A stretch of 64,000 bases of DNA from Natrialbaceae archaeon AArc-T1-2 (GCF_030273315.1 NZ_CP127174.1:930001-994000), one strand, 5' to 3'; positions 44,048 to 52,945 are shown, counted from the stretch's first letter. The notes: generated from the letters alone by a model not told the origin. Numbers and translations: made by a program.

Positions 44048-45028
44048 CTAGGACAGCGAGAGGCCGCGAATTTCGACGCTGTTACCGTCTTCTACCCGCC
44101 CAATCACCCGGCCGTCGGTCTCGGCGACGAGGTTCTCGGCTCGATCCTCGGAGACGGCGACGACGAAGCCGGTTCCCATGTTGAACGTCCGGTGCATCTC
44201 CTCGTCGGAGACGTTGCCCTCCGCCTGAACGAACTCGAAGACCGGCCCTGCCGGGAGTGGGTCGTCGATGACGTAGGCGTACTCGCCCATCCGGAGTAGG
44301 TTCGTCCACCCGCCACCCGTGACATGGGCTGCGGCGTTGACTCCGTGGGAACGCATCGGCTCGAGTAAGTCCGTGTAGATCCGAGTCGGCCGGAGCAGTT
44401 CCTCGCCGATCGTTCGCTCCTCGTCGCCCGGGAACGGGTCGGTGTACTCGTGGTCGCGGGTGACGGCCTCGCGGGCCAGCGTCAGCCCGTTGGAGTGAAT
44501 GCCGTTCGACGGGAAGCCGACGAGCACGTCGCCGACCTGGGCCTCGCCCTCGAAAATCTCGTCTTTCTCGGCCAGTCCCACACAGGTCCCCGCGAGGTCG
44601 AAGCCCTTCACGACCTCGGGCATGACGGCGGTCTCGCCGCCCAACATCGCGAGGTCGGCCGTCTCGAGGCCGACGGCCAGCCCCTCGCCGACCTCGTTCG
44701 TGACGTCCTCGTCGGGCTCGTCGATCGCGAGGTAGTCGACGAACGCCACGGGGGTAACGCCGGCCGCGACGAGGTCGTTGACGTTCATCGCGATGCAGTC
44801 GATGCCGATCGTCGAGTAGTCCTCGATGGCCTCGGCGACGAGCAGCTTGGTGCCGACGCCGTCGGTCGCAAGCGCCAGGTAGCGGTCGCCGATGTCGAGC
44901 AGGCCGGCGTACTCGGTCGTCAGGCCGCTGCCGAAGGCCTCGAGCAGCGCCGCCGTGGCGTCCTCGCTGGCCTCGATGTCGACTCCGGTGTCGGCGTAGG
45001 TGAGTCCGTCGTCGTCTCGATCGCTCAT
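44048..45028 (-). CDS. purM: Phosphoribosylformylglycinamidine cyclo-ligase (PurM)
   Basis: A 326-residue AIR synthetase starting MSDRDDDGLTYADTGVDIEA. Motifs are LATDGVGTKLLVAEAI, IGIDCIAMNVNDLVAAGVTP, MLGGETAVMPEVV, FPSNGIHSNGLTLAR and AHVTGGGWTNLLR. It forms aminoimidazole ribonucleotide with ATP in purine synthesis. It stands alone here with respect to other pur genes. Confidence 0.97.
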   Translation of the reverse strand: MSDRDDDGLTYADTGVDIEASEDATAALLEAFGSGLTTEYAGLLDIGDRYLALATDGVGTKLLVAEAIEDYSTIGIDCIAMNVNDLVAAGVTPVAFVDYLAIDEPDEDVTNEVGEGLAVGLETADLAMLGGETAVMPEVVKGFDLAGTCVGLAEKDEIFEGEAQVGDVLVGFPSNGIHSNGLTLAREAVTRDHEYTDPFPGDEERTIGEELLRPTRIYTDLLEPMRSHGVNAAAHVTGGGWTNLLRMGEYAYVIDDPLPAGPVFEFVQAEGNVSDEEMHRTFNMGTGFVVAVSEDRAENLVAETDGRVIGRVEDGNSVEIRGLSLS

Positions 45029-45121
45029 ACCCGGGAGAGCACGGGGCGCGAGCAAAAGGCCACCGGTCCGGGCTCGTGTGACGACGGAGGGCCCGATCGA
45101 GATCGGCCTCGCCGGCGTCCA

Positions 45122-45511
45122 TCACTCCGGCCGGGCGGAACGGTAGCCGGCGACGGCCTCGTCGACGAAATAGACGAGGACGGTGAGGACGACGACGGCG
45201 ATCCCGACCGACTCCAGCTCGACGCCGACGATGGAGCGATCCCCGGCGGAGACGATCACGGCTCCGGCCCCGAGGAGGACGACGAGCATCGCCAGGTACC
45301 GCCACCGTGCCTCGACGGGGACAATCCCGCCCTCGCCACGGAGAGCGAGATAGAGGTGTGCGCCGCCGAAGACGAGCCCGTAGAACAGCAGTGCCACCCA
45401 GACCGGTGCCGGCCCCGTCTCCGGTAGGATGCCGGCGTACTCGAGGGCGAACAGCAGGAACACCGCAAGCAGGACGGCACAGACGTGGACGATCGTTTCG
45501 CGGGAGACCAT
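45122..45511 (-). CDS. Four-helix membrane protein of unknown function
   Basis: A 129-residue protein with four membrane helices (about 5-24 IVHVCAVLLAVFLLFALEY, 34-56 PVWVALLFYGLVFGGAHLYL, 68-86 and 96-116). Charged residues lie between helices 2 and 3. No family is recognised. It is upstream of purM on the same strand with a 93-base gap. Confidence 0.75.
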   Translation of the reverse strand: MVSRETIVHVCAVLLAVFLLFALEYAGILPETGPAPVWVALLFYGLVFGGAHLYLALRGEGGIVPVEARWRYLAMLVVLLGAGAVIVSAGDRSIVGVELESVGIAVVVLTVLVYFVDEAVAGYRSARPE

Positions 45512-45615
45512 ACGCGTACCTGCTCGAGTCGCGCAAAAAACGTTGCGTCGGTGTCGGATGGAACGCGTCTCCCACGAGCGGTACTGACTTCCCCTCGAGC
45601 GACGATACGTCAGCT

Positions 45616-46107
45616 ATGACCGACGATCGCCTCGAGTACGAACCGATCGGAACGATCCACACGCCGTTCGAGTCGCCGGAGGAGATGCCGATCCAGCCCG
45701 CCGGGGCAGACGCGGACGGGACTGTCGAGCTGGCGCCCGCGTACACCGAGGGATTGCAGGATCTGGACAGGTTCAGCCACTGCCTGTTGCTCTATCACTT
45801 CCACGAATCGAACGACGAGGTCGCCATGACCGTTGAGCCGTTTCTCGACGACGTCTCGCGCGGTCTCTTCGCGACGCGAGCCCCCCAGCGACCGAATCCT
45901 ATCGGCCTCTCGGTCGTCGAAATCGACGCGATCGACGAGAACGAGCTGACCGTCACCGGCGTCGACGTCGTCGACGGGACGCCGCTGCTCGACGTCAAAC
46001 CGTTCGTCCCCCAGTTCGACGTTCCGGCGGACGACGTCGAGACCGGGTGGCTGGACGCCTCGACGTCCGCGATCGAATCGACGCGAGCGGACGACAGGTT
46101 CGTCTGA
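45616..46107 (+). CDS. trmO: tRNA m6t6A37 methyltransferase, TrmO/TsaA family
   Basis: A 163-residue TrmO-type beta-barrel protein: EYEPIGTIHTPFESPEEMPI, DLDRFSHCLLLYHFHESN and the SAM-binding signature FATRAPQRPNPIGLSVVEI, ending with TPLLDVKPFVPQFD. It N6-methylates threonylcarbamoyl-adenosine 37 in certain tRNAs-Thr, although family specificity in archaea is not proven. Its TGA stop begins a palindromic element (TGATACGGATTGCTGT). Confidence 0.93.
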   Translation: MTDDRLEYEPIGTIHTPFESPEEMPIQPAGADADGTVELAPAYTEGLQDLDRFSHCLLLYHFHESNDEVAMTVEPFLDDVSRGLFATRAPQRPNPIGLSVVEIDAIDENELTVTGVDVVDGTPLLDVKPFVPQFDVPADDVETGWLDASTSAIESTRADDRFV

Positions 46108-46189
46108 TACGGATTGCTGTCCCTGTGTCCCGGGGCAACCGCGGCCCGTCTGTGGGTTCGCCGGTACTGATTTACATCGGACCGTATTA
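46105..46189 (+). repeat. Palindromic element spanning stop to stop between trmO and E2-OsmC gene
   Basis: It starts with the TGA of trmO (TGATACGGATTGCTGT) and ends with the complement of the TAA stop of the converging gene, read on the minus strand as TAATACGG. The inner arms carry GGGGCAACC and, on the other strand, CCGGCGAACC. It shares its first 37 bases (28 identical) with the element at 33568. A bidirectional terminator or a REP-like element is the best guess. Confidence 0.65.
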
Positions 46190-47566
46190 CGCCCGGCTCC
46201 AGCCGAGGTCGGTCTCGAGGTCTGCCCGAAGCAGCTCCGCGACGTGGCAGGTCCGTTCGCCGGCCTCGACGATCCGCTCGAGGACGTCGTCGTCGGCGTC
46301 GGCGTCGATCGTCACGTCGAGCGCGATCGATTCGACGGACTCGCTGTCGTCCGCCGGTGAGCCGACCGCCCGAACCTCGAGGGTCGCGAGATCGACGTCG
46401 CGGATGTCGGCCTGGATGCCGATGCTCGAGGCCAGACAGGCAGACAGCGCCCCCAGGAAGTAATCGACGGGCGTCGGTGCACTGCCGCCGCCGAAGTCCT
46501 CGGTGACGTCGAAGGGCCAGCGCTCGCTGCCGGCGTCGACCGCCCCCGAGAGGTCGGGCTCGAGGCTCGCGGTGACGTCCCGTTCCGGGAGTTCGACCGC
46601 GCCCGCGCCGTCGCCCCGCCAGTCGACGTCCGCCGGGACGTCCGCGGCCGTCACGTCGGGAAGCAACGGCCAGGGCTCCTCGAGGTGGCCGACCAGCGTC
46701 TCGAGGAAGCGGGCGGCGTCGGCCCCGTCGACGACGCGGTGGTCGAACGAAAGATCGACCGGAAGCGTCCGCCGGACCGTGAGTTCGCCGTCGCGGGCGA
46801 CCGGCCGTTCCCGCAGGGCGTCGACGCCGAGGATGGCGACCTGTGGCGGGTTGATGACGGGGTCGAACGATTCGACACCGAGCGGACCGAGGTTCGTGAC
46901 GGTGAACGTGGCACCGGTGAGATCCGTCATGGTGTACTCGCCAGAGCGTGCCCGGTCGGTCATCCTGGCTCGTTCGCAGGCGAGATCGCCGATCGAGCGC
47001 TCGTCGACGTCCCTGACGACCGGGGTGAGCAGTCCGTCCTCGACGTCGACGGCGACGGCAATGTGATGTGACTCGTGGAGTCGGTGGACGCCGCCCTCGA
47101 AGGTCGCGTTGAACGACGGGTGTTCCTCGAACGTCGCCGAGAGGGCGGCGAGGAGGACGTCGGTCACCGTCACCGACTCCTCGTGGACGAAAGCGGCGGC
47201 CGTCGCGGCGGCGCGGAGCTCCTCGGCGTCGGCGATCCGGCGTTCGGTGACGTGGACGGCCTCGCGGTAGCTCCTGCCGAGTCGGTCGCTGATCGTCCGT
47301 CGCATTCCGTCGAGGGGGCGTTCCTCGAGAATTCCCTCGGGCGTGTCGTCGTTCTCCTCGTCCTCTTCGGCTTCGGTCTCGACGTCGTCGACCGGTTCGT
47401 CACCGCCGTCGGTCATCGCCTCGAGCCCGACGGTTGCCTCCCCGGATTCGACCGCCCCGCTCCGTTCTCCTGTCGCGACTGGCTCACCCTCGTCGACGAA
47501 CCAGGCCGGGAGTCTCACGCGATCGCTCCCCGTCTCGAGGTCCGGAATCTCGACTCCGTCTCTCAT
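46187..47566 (-). CDS. E2-type acyltransferase fused to OsmC domain, degenerate lipoyl domain
   Basis: A 459-residue protein from ATG 47566 (MRDGVEIPDLETGSDRVRLP). Residues 5-50 look like the first half of a lipoyl domain, but the lipoyl lysine position reads ESGEATV, with Glu43 instead of Lys. The second half-domain and a peripheral subunit-binding domain are missing; an acidic linker (58-82) follows. Residues 85-300 form the 2-oxoacid dehydrogenase E2 catalytic domain with DHRVVDGA (His276, Asp280). Residues 312-459 form an OsmC-type domain with both cysteines (SACLAS Cys377, RTCHVAE Cys440). No E1 or E3 gene is adjacent, so it may be an acyltransferase or thiol peroxidase outside the classic complex. 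Confidence 0.88.
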   Translation of the reverse strand: MRDGVEIPDLETGSDRVRLPAWFVDEGEPVATGERSGAVESGEATVGLEAMTDGGDEPVDDVETEAEEDEENDDTPEGILEERPLDGMRRTISDRLGRSYREAVHVTERRIADAEELRAAATAAAFVHEESVTVTDVLLAALSATFEEHPSFNATFEGGVHRLHESHHIAVAVDVEDGLLTPVVRDVDERSIGDLACERARMTDRARSGEYTMTDLTGATFTVTNLGPLGVESFDPVINPPQVAILGVDALRERPVARDGELTVRRTLPVDLSFDHRVVDGADAARFLETLVGHLEEPWPLLPDVTAADVPADVDWRGDGAGAVELPERDVTASLEPDLSGAVDAGSERWPFDVTEDFGGGSAPTPVDYFLGALSACLASSIGIQADIRDVDLATLEVRAVGSPADDSESVESIALDVTIDADADDDVLERIVEAGERTCHVAELLRADLETDLGWSRA

Positions 47567-47668
47567 GGAGAGACCAACACCAGGCGACGGCATAAAGTCG
47601 GGGAGTGGACGATCCACAGCCGTCAGCTCGAGTCGAGAGTGTCGAATGAGGAGGCGGTCCGAGTCGGT

Positions 47669-48292
47669 CTACCACCAGAATCCGAACACGAGGAAGAAGC
47701 CGACGAGCAAGGCGACGCTCAACGCGAACGTGCCGGCGAAGACGGCTTTGCTCCACCCGAGGACGGATTTACCATCCAGCGGGCCAAACGGGATCATGTT
47801 GAACGCGGCCAGAAAGAGGTTGATCAAGACCCCGAGGTGGCCGATCACGCCTAAGACGCCGGGGAACGCGATCAACGGGAAGAAAAGCACCGCGAGCACG
47901 AGGTTCGTCGACGGTCCGGCGACCGCGATCAGCCCGTTCTCTCGCTCGGTGATCCGGCCGCTGTGATAGACTGCACCCGGTGCAGCGACGAGAAAGCCGA
48001 TCAGGGCGCTCATGACCGCGAGAAACAGCATCTGGTAGTCCGCCCGGAACTCGGCGACCTGTCCGAACTCGATCGCGACGACCTTGTGGGCGAGTTCGTG
48101 TGCCAGGAAGGCGACGCCGACGGTGACGAAGCTCAACGCCGTAAGCGTCAGAAACGAGCCGATCTCGAAGCCGCCCGCCGCCGGCGGGTCGAGAAACAAC
48201 GCGAACGCGACGCTCAGGGTAACCCAGGCGACGCCGAGGTCGAACCGCTCTTTATCGCTGAAGGAAATCTCGGGTTCGGTACGGTAGCTCAC
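47669..48292 (-). CDS. M50/site-2-protease-family membrane metalloprotease
   Basis: A 207-residue protein starting with GTG 48292 (VSYRTEPEISFSDKERFD). It has about six helices with the zinc motif AFLAHELAHKVVAIEFG (His65, Glu66, His69) and the second motif NMIPFGPLDGKSVLGW, whose Asp is the third ligand. Members cleave membrane-bound substrates. The GTG overlaps the stop of the TraB-family gene (GTGA), so the two are probably co-translated and might act together at the membrane. Confidence 0.93.
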   Translation of the reverse strand: MSYRTEPEISFSDKERFDLGVAWVTLSVAFALFLDPPAAGGFEIGSFLTLTALSFVTVGVAFLAHELAHKVVAIEFGQVAEFRADYQMLFLAVMSALIGFLVAAPGAVYHSGRITERENGLIAVAGPSTNLVLAVLFFPLIAFPGVLGVIGHLGVLINLFLAAFNMIPFGPLDGKSVLGWSKAVFAGTFALSVALLVGFFLVFGFWW

Positions 48293-50061
48293 GAGATCAC
48301 CTCCCGGATCCCCTCGAGGGTGTTCTCGGCACCGGCGAGCAGTTCGGCCATCAGGGCATCGACACCGCCGATGTCGGGCGCGAGCCAGGGCAACACGACG
48401 AACGGGAACAGGACGGTCGCGATCATGCTCCCGACGTTCGTCAGCGCGACGATCATGATGAGCCGAAACAGGGGCACGTCGAGCATCTCCTCGAACAGCT
48501 CCCCGATCGGTTTCTCGGTGTCGCCGATGATGTCGTTGAGAAGCTGGATGTCGCCGACGTTGACCGGCCGGTGGCGCAGTTCGACGTAGCCGGCGAACCA
48601 GCCCGGAGCGAGCAGCGGATTGATGCTCGTCAGCCACGCGACCGCACCGCCGACACCCGCGCTGGTCCATCGCGCGCCGGCCAGGCGAGCAAGCGTGAAC
48701 GCGAAGACGCCGTTGAACAGCACCCAGGCGAGAAACACCTGGAGCAAGAAGGTGTTCTGGACGCCCGCCATGAGAAGCAGGAAGAAAAAGCCGACAAAGC
48801 CGATCATGACGAGGTAGCTAAGGACTTTCAGCACCGAGAACCGTCGCCCCGAGTCGGTGCCGGTGATCGACTCCATCGGCGGCAACGAGTCGGGAGCCTC
48901 GAGGTGCCGTTCGATACCGGCTTTGTGGCCGGCGCCGACGACGGCGACGACGTCGTATCCCTGCTCTCGTAACGCGTGGAGCTTGTGGGCGATGTAGGCG
49001 TCGCGTTCGTCGATCAAGGCGTTTGCGCCCTGGGGACTGAAGCGTCGGAACTCCTCCATCATCGCCGAGACGACGTCGCCGTCGGTCAGCTGTTCGATGT
49101 CGATCTCGTCTAGCTCTTCGGGGTCGTCCGCGAGGGCATCGAGGGCGATTCCGATCATACCGCCGACGAGCACGCCCAGTCCCAGTCCGGCGAGTGCGCC
49201 GACACTTCCGCGGATCGTCAGGGTGCCGGCACTCTCGAAGGTGGTGGCCTCGAGCGGGCCGATTCCGGTTCCGGTGACGACGAGCGCGAGCGACCCGACG
49301 ACGCCGATTCCGGCACCGGCGAACAGCCGCATCGAGAAGCCATCGAGGAGTCCGCCGGTGTACTCCGGGGCGTTCTCGAGCGACGGCAAGAACAGCAGTC
49401 CGAGTAAGAGTCCACCGACGACGCCGATCCCGCCCGCGCCGACGTACTGCAGCGTCGCGGAGTCAGTGACGCCGAGTGCGAGCGTCTCGCCCAGCCCGAG
49501 AAGCGGCGCGACGAACGCGGCGAAGATTAGACCGACGAAGACGCCGAGTCCGGCACCGAGAGAGAAGCCGATCGTCCGCGGATCGGTGATTCCGAGCGCG
49601 AGCCCGCCGACCATCCTCAGTTTTTCGGAAACCGAAAGCCGGGCCCAGAACCGCTGGATCGTCACCTGGATGTCCCGATCGACGAGGGCGACCCCGGAGC
49701 CGTTTCGCTCGGCGGCGTCGATCGCAGCCTGCATGTCAGCGCCGGGTTCGATGTCGAAGCGCTCGCCCAGCCGGGACTGGACGTACGACAGCATCCAGTA
49801 GGCGAGAAACTGGAAGACGGTGTTGCCGCTCAACAGATCACGGGCCTCGATGTCCTCGGGGGTTCCACCTTGCATCTGGCGGAACCGACTCTCGTCGAGT
49901 TCCACGGCGACGACGTCCGGTCGCTCCGCATCGACGGTCTCGTGTACCTCCTCGACGCTCGCCTCCGAAACGTGTGCCGTGCCGAGAACCGTGACGTCGC
50001 CACGCTCGCGTTCCGGCGGATCAGGAGGGTCCGGAACGCTCGCGTCGCCTGCATCACTCAT
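48289..50061 (-). CDS. TraB-family protein with multiple membrane segments
   Basis: A 590-residue protein from ATG 50061 (MSDAGDASVPDPPDPPERER). The N-terminal TraB domain shows VTVLGTAHVSEASVEEVHET and PDVVAVELDESRFRQM; a later piece, VVAVVGAGHKAGIERHLEA near residue 370, completes the fold. Long hydrophobic stretches (about 170-330 and 400-590) add a dozen or so membrane segments, some unusually Gly/Ala-rich (GLALGITDPRTIGFSLGAG). TraB relatives include pheromone-shutdown proteins and mitochondrial TRABD; the archaeal role is unknown. Confidence 0.9.
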   Translation of the reverse strand: MSDAGDASVPDPPDPPERERGDVTVLGTAHVSEASVEEVHETVDAERPDVVAVELDESRFRQMQGGTPEDIEARDLLSGNTVFQFLAYWMLSYVQSRLGERFDIEPGADMQAAIDAAERNGSGVALVDRDIQVTIQRFWARLSVSEKLRMVGGLALGITDPRTIGFSLGAGLGVFVGLIFAAFVAPLLGLGETLALGVTDSATLQYVGAGGIGVVGGLLLGLLFLPSLENAPEYTGGLLDGFSMRLFAGAGIGVVGSLALVVTGTGIGPLEATTFESAGTLTIRGSVGALAGLGLGVLVGGMIGIALDALADDPEELDEIDIEQLTDGDVVSAMMEEFRRFSPQGANALIDERDAYIAHKLHALREQGYDVVAVVGAGHKAGIERHLEAPDSLPPMESITGTDSGRRFSVLKVLSYLVMIGFVGFFFLLLMAGVQNTFLLQVFLAWVLFNGVFAFTLARLAGARWTSAGVGGAVAWLTSINPLLAPGWFAGYVELRHRPVNVGDIQLLNDIIGDTEKPIGELFEEMLDVPLFRLIMIVALTNVGSMIATVLFPFVVLPWLAPDIGGVDALMAELLAGAENTLEGIREVIS

Positions 50062-50183
50062 TAGCGACTGTAAACGGACCACGACTTTTACCAGTATCGA
50101 AGCGCCCACCGGAGACGGCCGAGAAGAAACGAGGCCATGATCGGACGGGAAGACTGATCTCTCTCCCTCGGCAACCACCGCCG

Positions 50184-50630
50184 ATGACCGACCTGATGGA
50201 GACCTACATCGAAAACCGCGAGATGGTCCAGCCGAACCACACGAACATGCTCGGGACGACCCACGGCGGGACCGTCATGAAGTGGATGGACGAGATCGGC
50301 GCGATGTCCGCGATGCGGTTTTCCGGCGAAACCTGTGTCACCGCCTGGGTCAACCAGATGAACTTCGAGCGGCCGATCCACCTCGGCGACACCGCCTTCA
50401 TCACCTCCTACGTCTACGACGCGAGCGAGACGAGCGTCAACGTCCGATTGCGCGTCTATCGCGAGAACCTCCGGACCGGCAACCGGGAGAAGACGACCGA
50501 ATCGTACTTCGTCTTCGTCGCCATCGACGACGACCACAACCCGACGTCCGTCCCCGAACTCACCGTCGCCACCGAGAAGGGCGAACGGCTCCGACAGGAG
50601 GCGATCGAGGGCGAGGCTGGCAGCCGGTAA
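50184..50630 (+). CDS. Acyl-CoA thioesterase, hotdog fold
   Basis: A 148-residue hotdog-fold thioesterase of the YciA/BACH group: NHTNMLGTTHGGTVMKWMDE (conserved His-Gly-Gly and Asp), CVTAWVNQMNFERPIHLGD and VRLRVYRENLRTGNREKTTE. It hydrolyses acyl-CoA esters in the cytosol; chain length is not known. Confidence 0.93.
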   Translation: MTDLMETYIENREMVQPNHTNMLGTTHGGTVMKWMDEIGAMSAMRFSGETCVTAWVNQMNFERPIHLGDTAFITSYVYDASETSVNVRLRVYRENLRTGNREKTTESYFVFVAIDDDHNPTSVPELTVATEKGERLRQEAIEGEAGSR

Positions 50631-50644
50631 CCGAACGGTGGCTT

Positions 50645-51430
50645 CTACCCGTCGAGGACGGTCTCGAGGTCGGCGAGTGACTCGAGCACGTGATCCGGTT
50701 CGATCGACGACCGCTCGAGGTCGGCTCGCGTCGTGAGCCCGGTCAGGACGACGGCGGTGGTCATCCCGGCTCGTTCCCCGAGCGCGACGTCGGTGTCGAG
50801 TCGGTCGCCGACGACGATCGTGTCCGTGGGATCGGCTCCGAGCCGTTCGAGTGCGGCGTCGGCGGCGATCGACGACGGTTTGCCGAGGATGGCGTCCGGC
50901 TCCCGTCCCGCGATCGCTTCCATCGCGGCCAGTATCGCTCCCGAGCCCGGGACGGCCCCGTTCTCGGTCGGGATCGTCGCGTCGGGATCCGTGCCGTAAA
51001 AGGGGACGTCGCGCTCGAGGGCCACCAGAGCGTCCTCGAGGCGATCGTAGCCGAACGACCGATCGATCGATCCGACCACGAGATTCGCCGCCGTCGGATC
51101 GTCGGTCAGACTGAGACCGGCCGCACGCAAGATTGCGGCGAGACGGTCCTCGCCGACGAGGTAGACGGCGTCCCCGTGGTGGTTCGCCGCGAGATACTCG
51201 GCCGTAACCGTCGCCGACGTGAGCGCGTTCTCGGGGCCGATCTCGATCCCGTGAGTCTCGACCCGCGTTCGGTAGTGAGCCCCGCCACGCGTCGGGTTGT
51301 TCGAGAACAGAAGCGGCGAGATCCCCGCCGCCTCGAGCGCCGCCAGCCCGTCGGTCGCGCCCTCGAGCAGCCGATCGCCGCGGAGGATCGTCCCGTCGAC
51401 GTCGACGATGGCCGCCTCGTAGCCTGTCAT
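50645..51430 (-). CDS. HAD-IIA family phosphatase (NagD-like)
   Basis: A 261-residue HAD hydrolase: AAIVDVDGTILRGDRLLEGA (nucleophile DxD), LFSNNPTRGGAHY (Thr region), GKPSSIAADAALERLG (Lys) and VVGDRLDTDVALGERAGMTT (metal Asp). The IIA cap is present (about 80-180). Substrate may be a nucleotide, a sugar phosphate or phosphoglycolate. Confidence 0.94.
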   Translation of the reverse strand: MTGYEAAIVDVDGTILRGDRLLEGATDGLAALEAAGISPLLFSNNPTRGGAHYRTRVETHGIEIGPENALTSATVTAEYLAANHHGDAVYLVGEDRLAAILRAAGLSLTDDPTAANLVVGSIDRSFGYDRLEDALVALERDVPFYGTDPDATIPTENGAVPGSGAILAAMEAIAGREPDAILGKPSSIAADAALERLGADPTDTIVVGDRLDTDVALGERAGMTTAVVLTGLTTRADLERSSIEPDHVLESLADLETVLDG

Positions 51431-51682
51431 CGCTCGGAGAGACGAGCGCGGACCGGTTGAGCGTTCCGGGTTCCGCGGAAGGGAGACGAAGAGGCGATGG
51501 AACGAAACACGATACGCACCGCGTAGAATCGCTGTCGGTCGACGTCGATCACTGGAACGACGCCCTCGACTTCGGCGACGGGACTTGGGACGGCTCTACC
51601 CTCGAGGGTTCCGTCTCAGCGACATCTCAGAGTGCGACACCGGCGAAGAGGCAAGCCACGGCGGGGGACTCCGATCACGCGT

Positions 51683-52945
51683 CTAGAAGCCGCCGCCGGT
51701 GATGAGTTCGATAAAGTCCTGGACGGACAACGCCGCCAGCACGATCGCGAGAAACACCAACGCGGCGTTGGCGACGTTCAGCCGCCGCGAGTTGCGGTGT
51801 TCACCCATCGTCTCGCGGTCGTTGACCGCCCAGAACAACAGGACGGCCGCGACCGGCAGCGCGAAGATCCCGTTGTACATCGGAAACAGGATCACCATGT
51901 CCACGACCGACAGCTCGAGCCACCAGCTCACGGCCGGCGAGAGGACGCCGATGCCGGTCAGCGACGCGAAGATCACGTTGAACAGGCGATCGCCCTTGCT
52001 GACGTCGTAGCCGGCAGCCTGCGGAACGATGTACGCCGGCGTCCACATGATCGGGATGATACTGTTGAACGCGGCGGCGATCACGCCACCGACGAACAAC
52101 ACCATCGCCCACACTCCCAGCACTTCGACGAGCGCTTCGCCCGGCGTGATGAACGACTCGAGGGTCGTATACCCCATCGGACGCAACAGGGCAGCAGAGG
52201 CGATGAGGATAGCGATCGTCGTCACCCCGCCGACCGCGTAACCGACCGTCAGGTCCACGCGCGCGTCGGACAGGTCGCTCTTTTCGGTCCACCCCTTCTG
52301 GTAGACGAGGATCGACTCGAGAAAGAAGTTCGGCCACAGCGCGGTCGTCCCGAGCAAGCCGGCGGCCATCGCCAGCGCGCCGAACGTGTCCATCGTCGGC
52401 ACGAACCCGACCGCTACCCCACCGGGATCGGCACCGCTTGGCAACGCGACGATGACGTAGACGACCATCAACGAGAGCATCATCGCGATCATCAGGTTCT
52501 CGACGGCGTCGTAGTTCAACACGCCGACGGCGATCGCCGCGAACGTCGTCACCACGGCGATCGGTTGCCAGGGAATCGTTCCGCCGAGCAGAAACGAGAC
52601 GCCGGCGCCGACGGCCGCGACGAGCCCGAGCGTCCACGCTACGCAGCCGACCGACAGGAATATCGCGATCGCTGTGGCCGCGGGTCGACCGAGCTTCTCG
52701 CGGACGAACACCATCAGTGAATCGCCGTGAATGCCCAGTCGGGCGCTCATGTCTTGTGCCATAAACCCGAGCAGCGCGGCGCCGACGACGGCCCACAGCA
52801 ACGTGTATCCGTGCATCACGCCCGCCTGGCTGGCAATGAACACCGACCCGGATCCGAAGTAGCTGGCGACCATCACGAACGCCAGCCCGTACTGCTGGAC
52901 GTGACCGGTCAGATCCTCGACGAGGGTAGCTTCTCGGAGACTCAT
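51683..52945 (-). CDS. NRAMP-superfamily transporter with non-canonical metal motifs
   Basis: A 420-residue protein with about eleven helices. The overall fold follows the NRAMP family (for example GYTLLWAVVGAALLGFMAQD, where NRAMPs have GYKLLW and so on). However, the TM1 metal motif DPGN is replaced by GSGS (residues 31-34, YFGSGSVFIASQAG), and the TM6 MPH motif by LWP (residues 203-205, TTALWPNFFLES). Coordinating Asp and Asn in TM1 and Met in TM6 are therefore absent. It may transport a different substrate from Mn or Fe. Confidence 0.85.
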   Translation of the reverse strand: MSLREATLVEDLTGHVQQYGLAFVMVASYFGSGSVFIASQAGVMHGYTLLWAVVGAALLGFMAQDMSARLGIHGDSLMVFVREKLGRPAATAIAIFLSVGCVAWTLGLVAAVGAGVSFLLGGTIPWQPIAVVTTFAAIAVGVLNYDAVENLMIAMMLSLMVVYVIVALPSGADPGGVAVGFVPTMDTFGALAMAAGLLGTTALWPNFFLESILVYQKGWTEKSDLSDARVDLTVGYAVGGVTTIAILIASAALLRPMGYTTLESFITPGEALVEVLGVWAMVLFVGGVIAAAFNSIIPIMWTPAYIVPQAAGYDVSKGDRLFNVIFASLTGIGVLSPAVSWWLELSVVDMVILFPMYNGIFALPVAAVLLFWAVNDRETMGEHRNSRRLNVANAALVFLAIVLAALSVQDFIELITGGGF

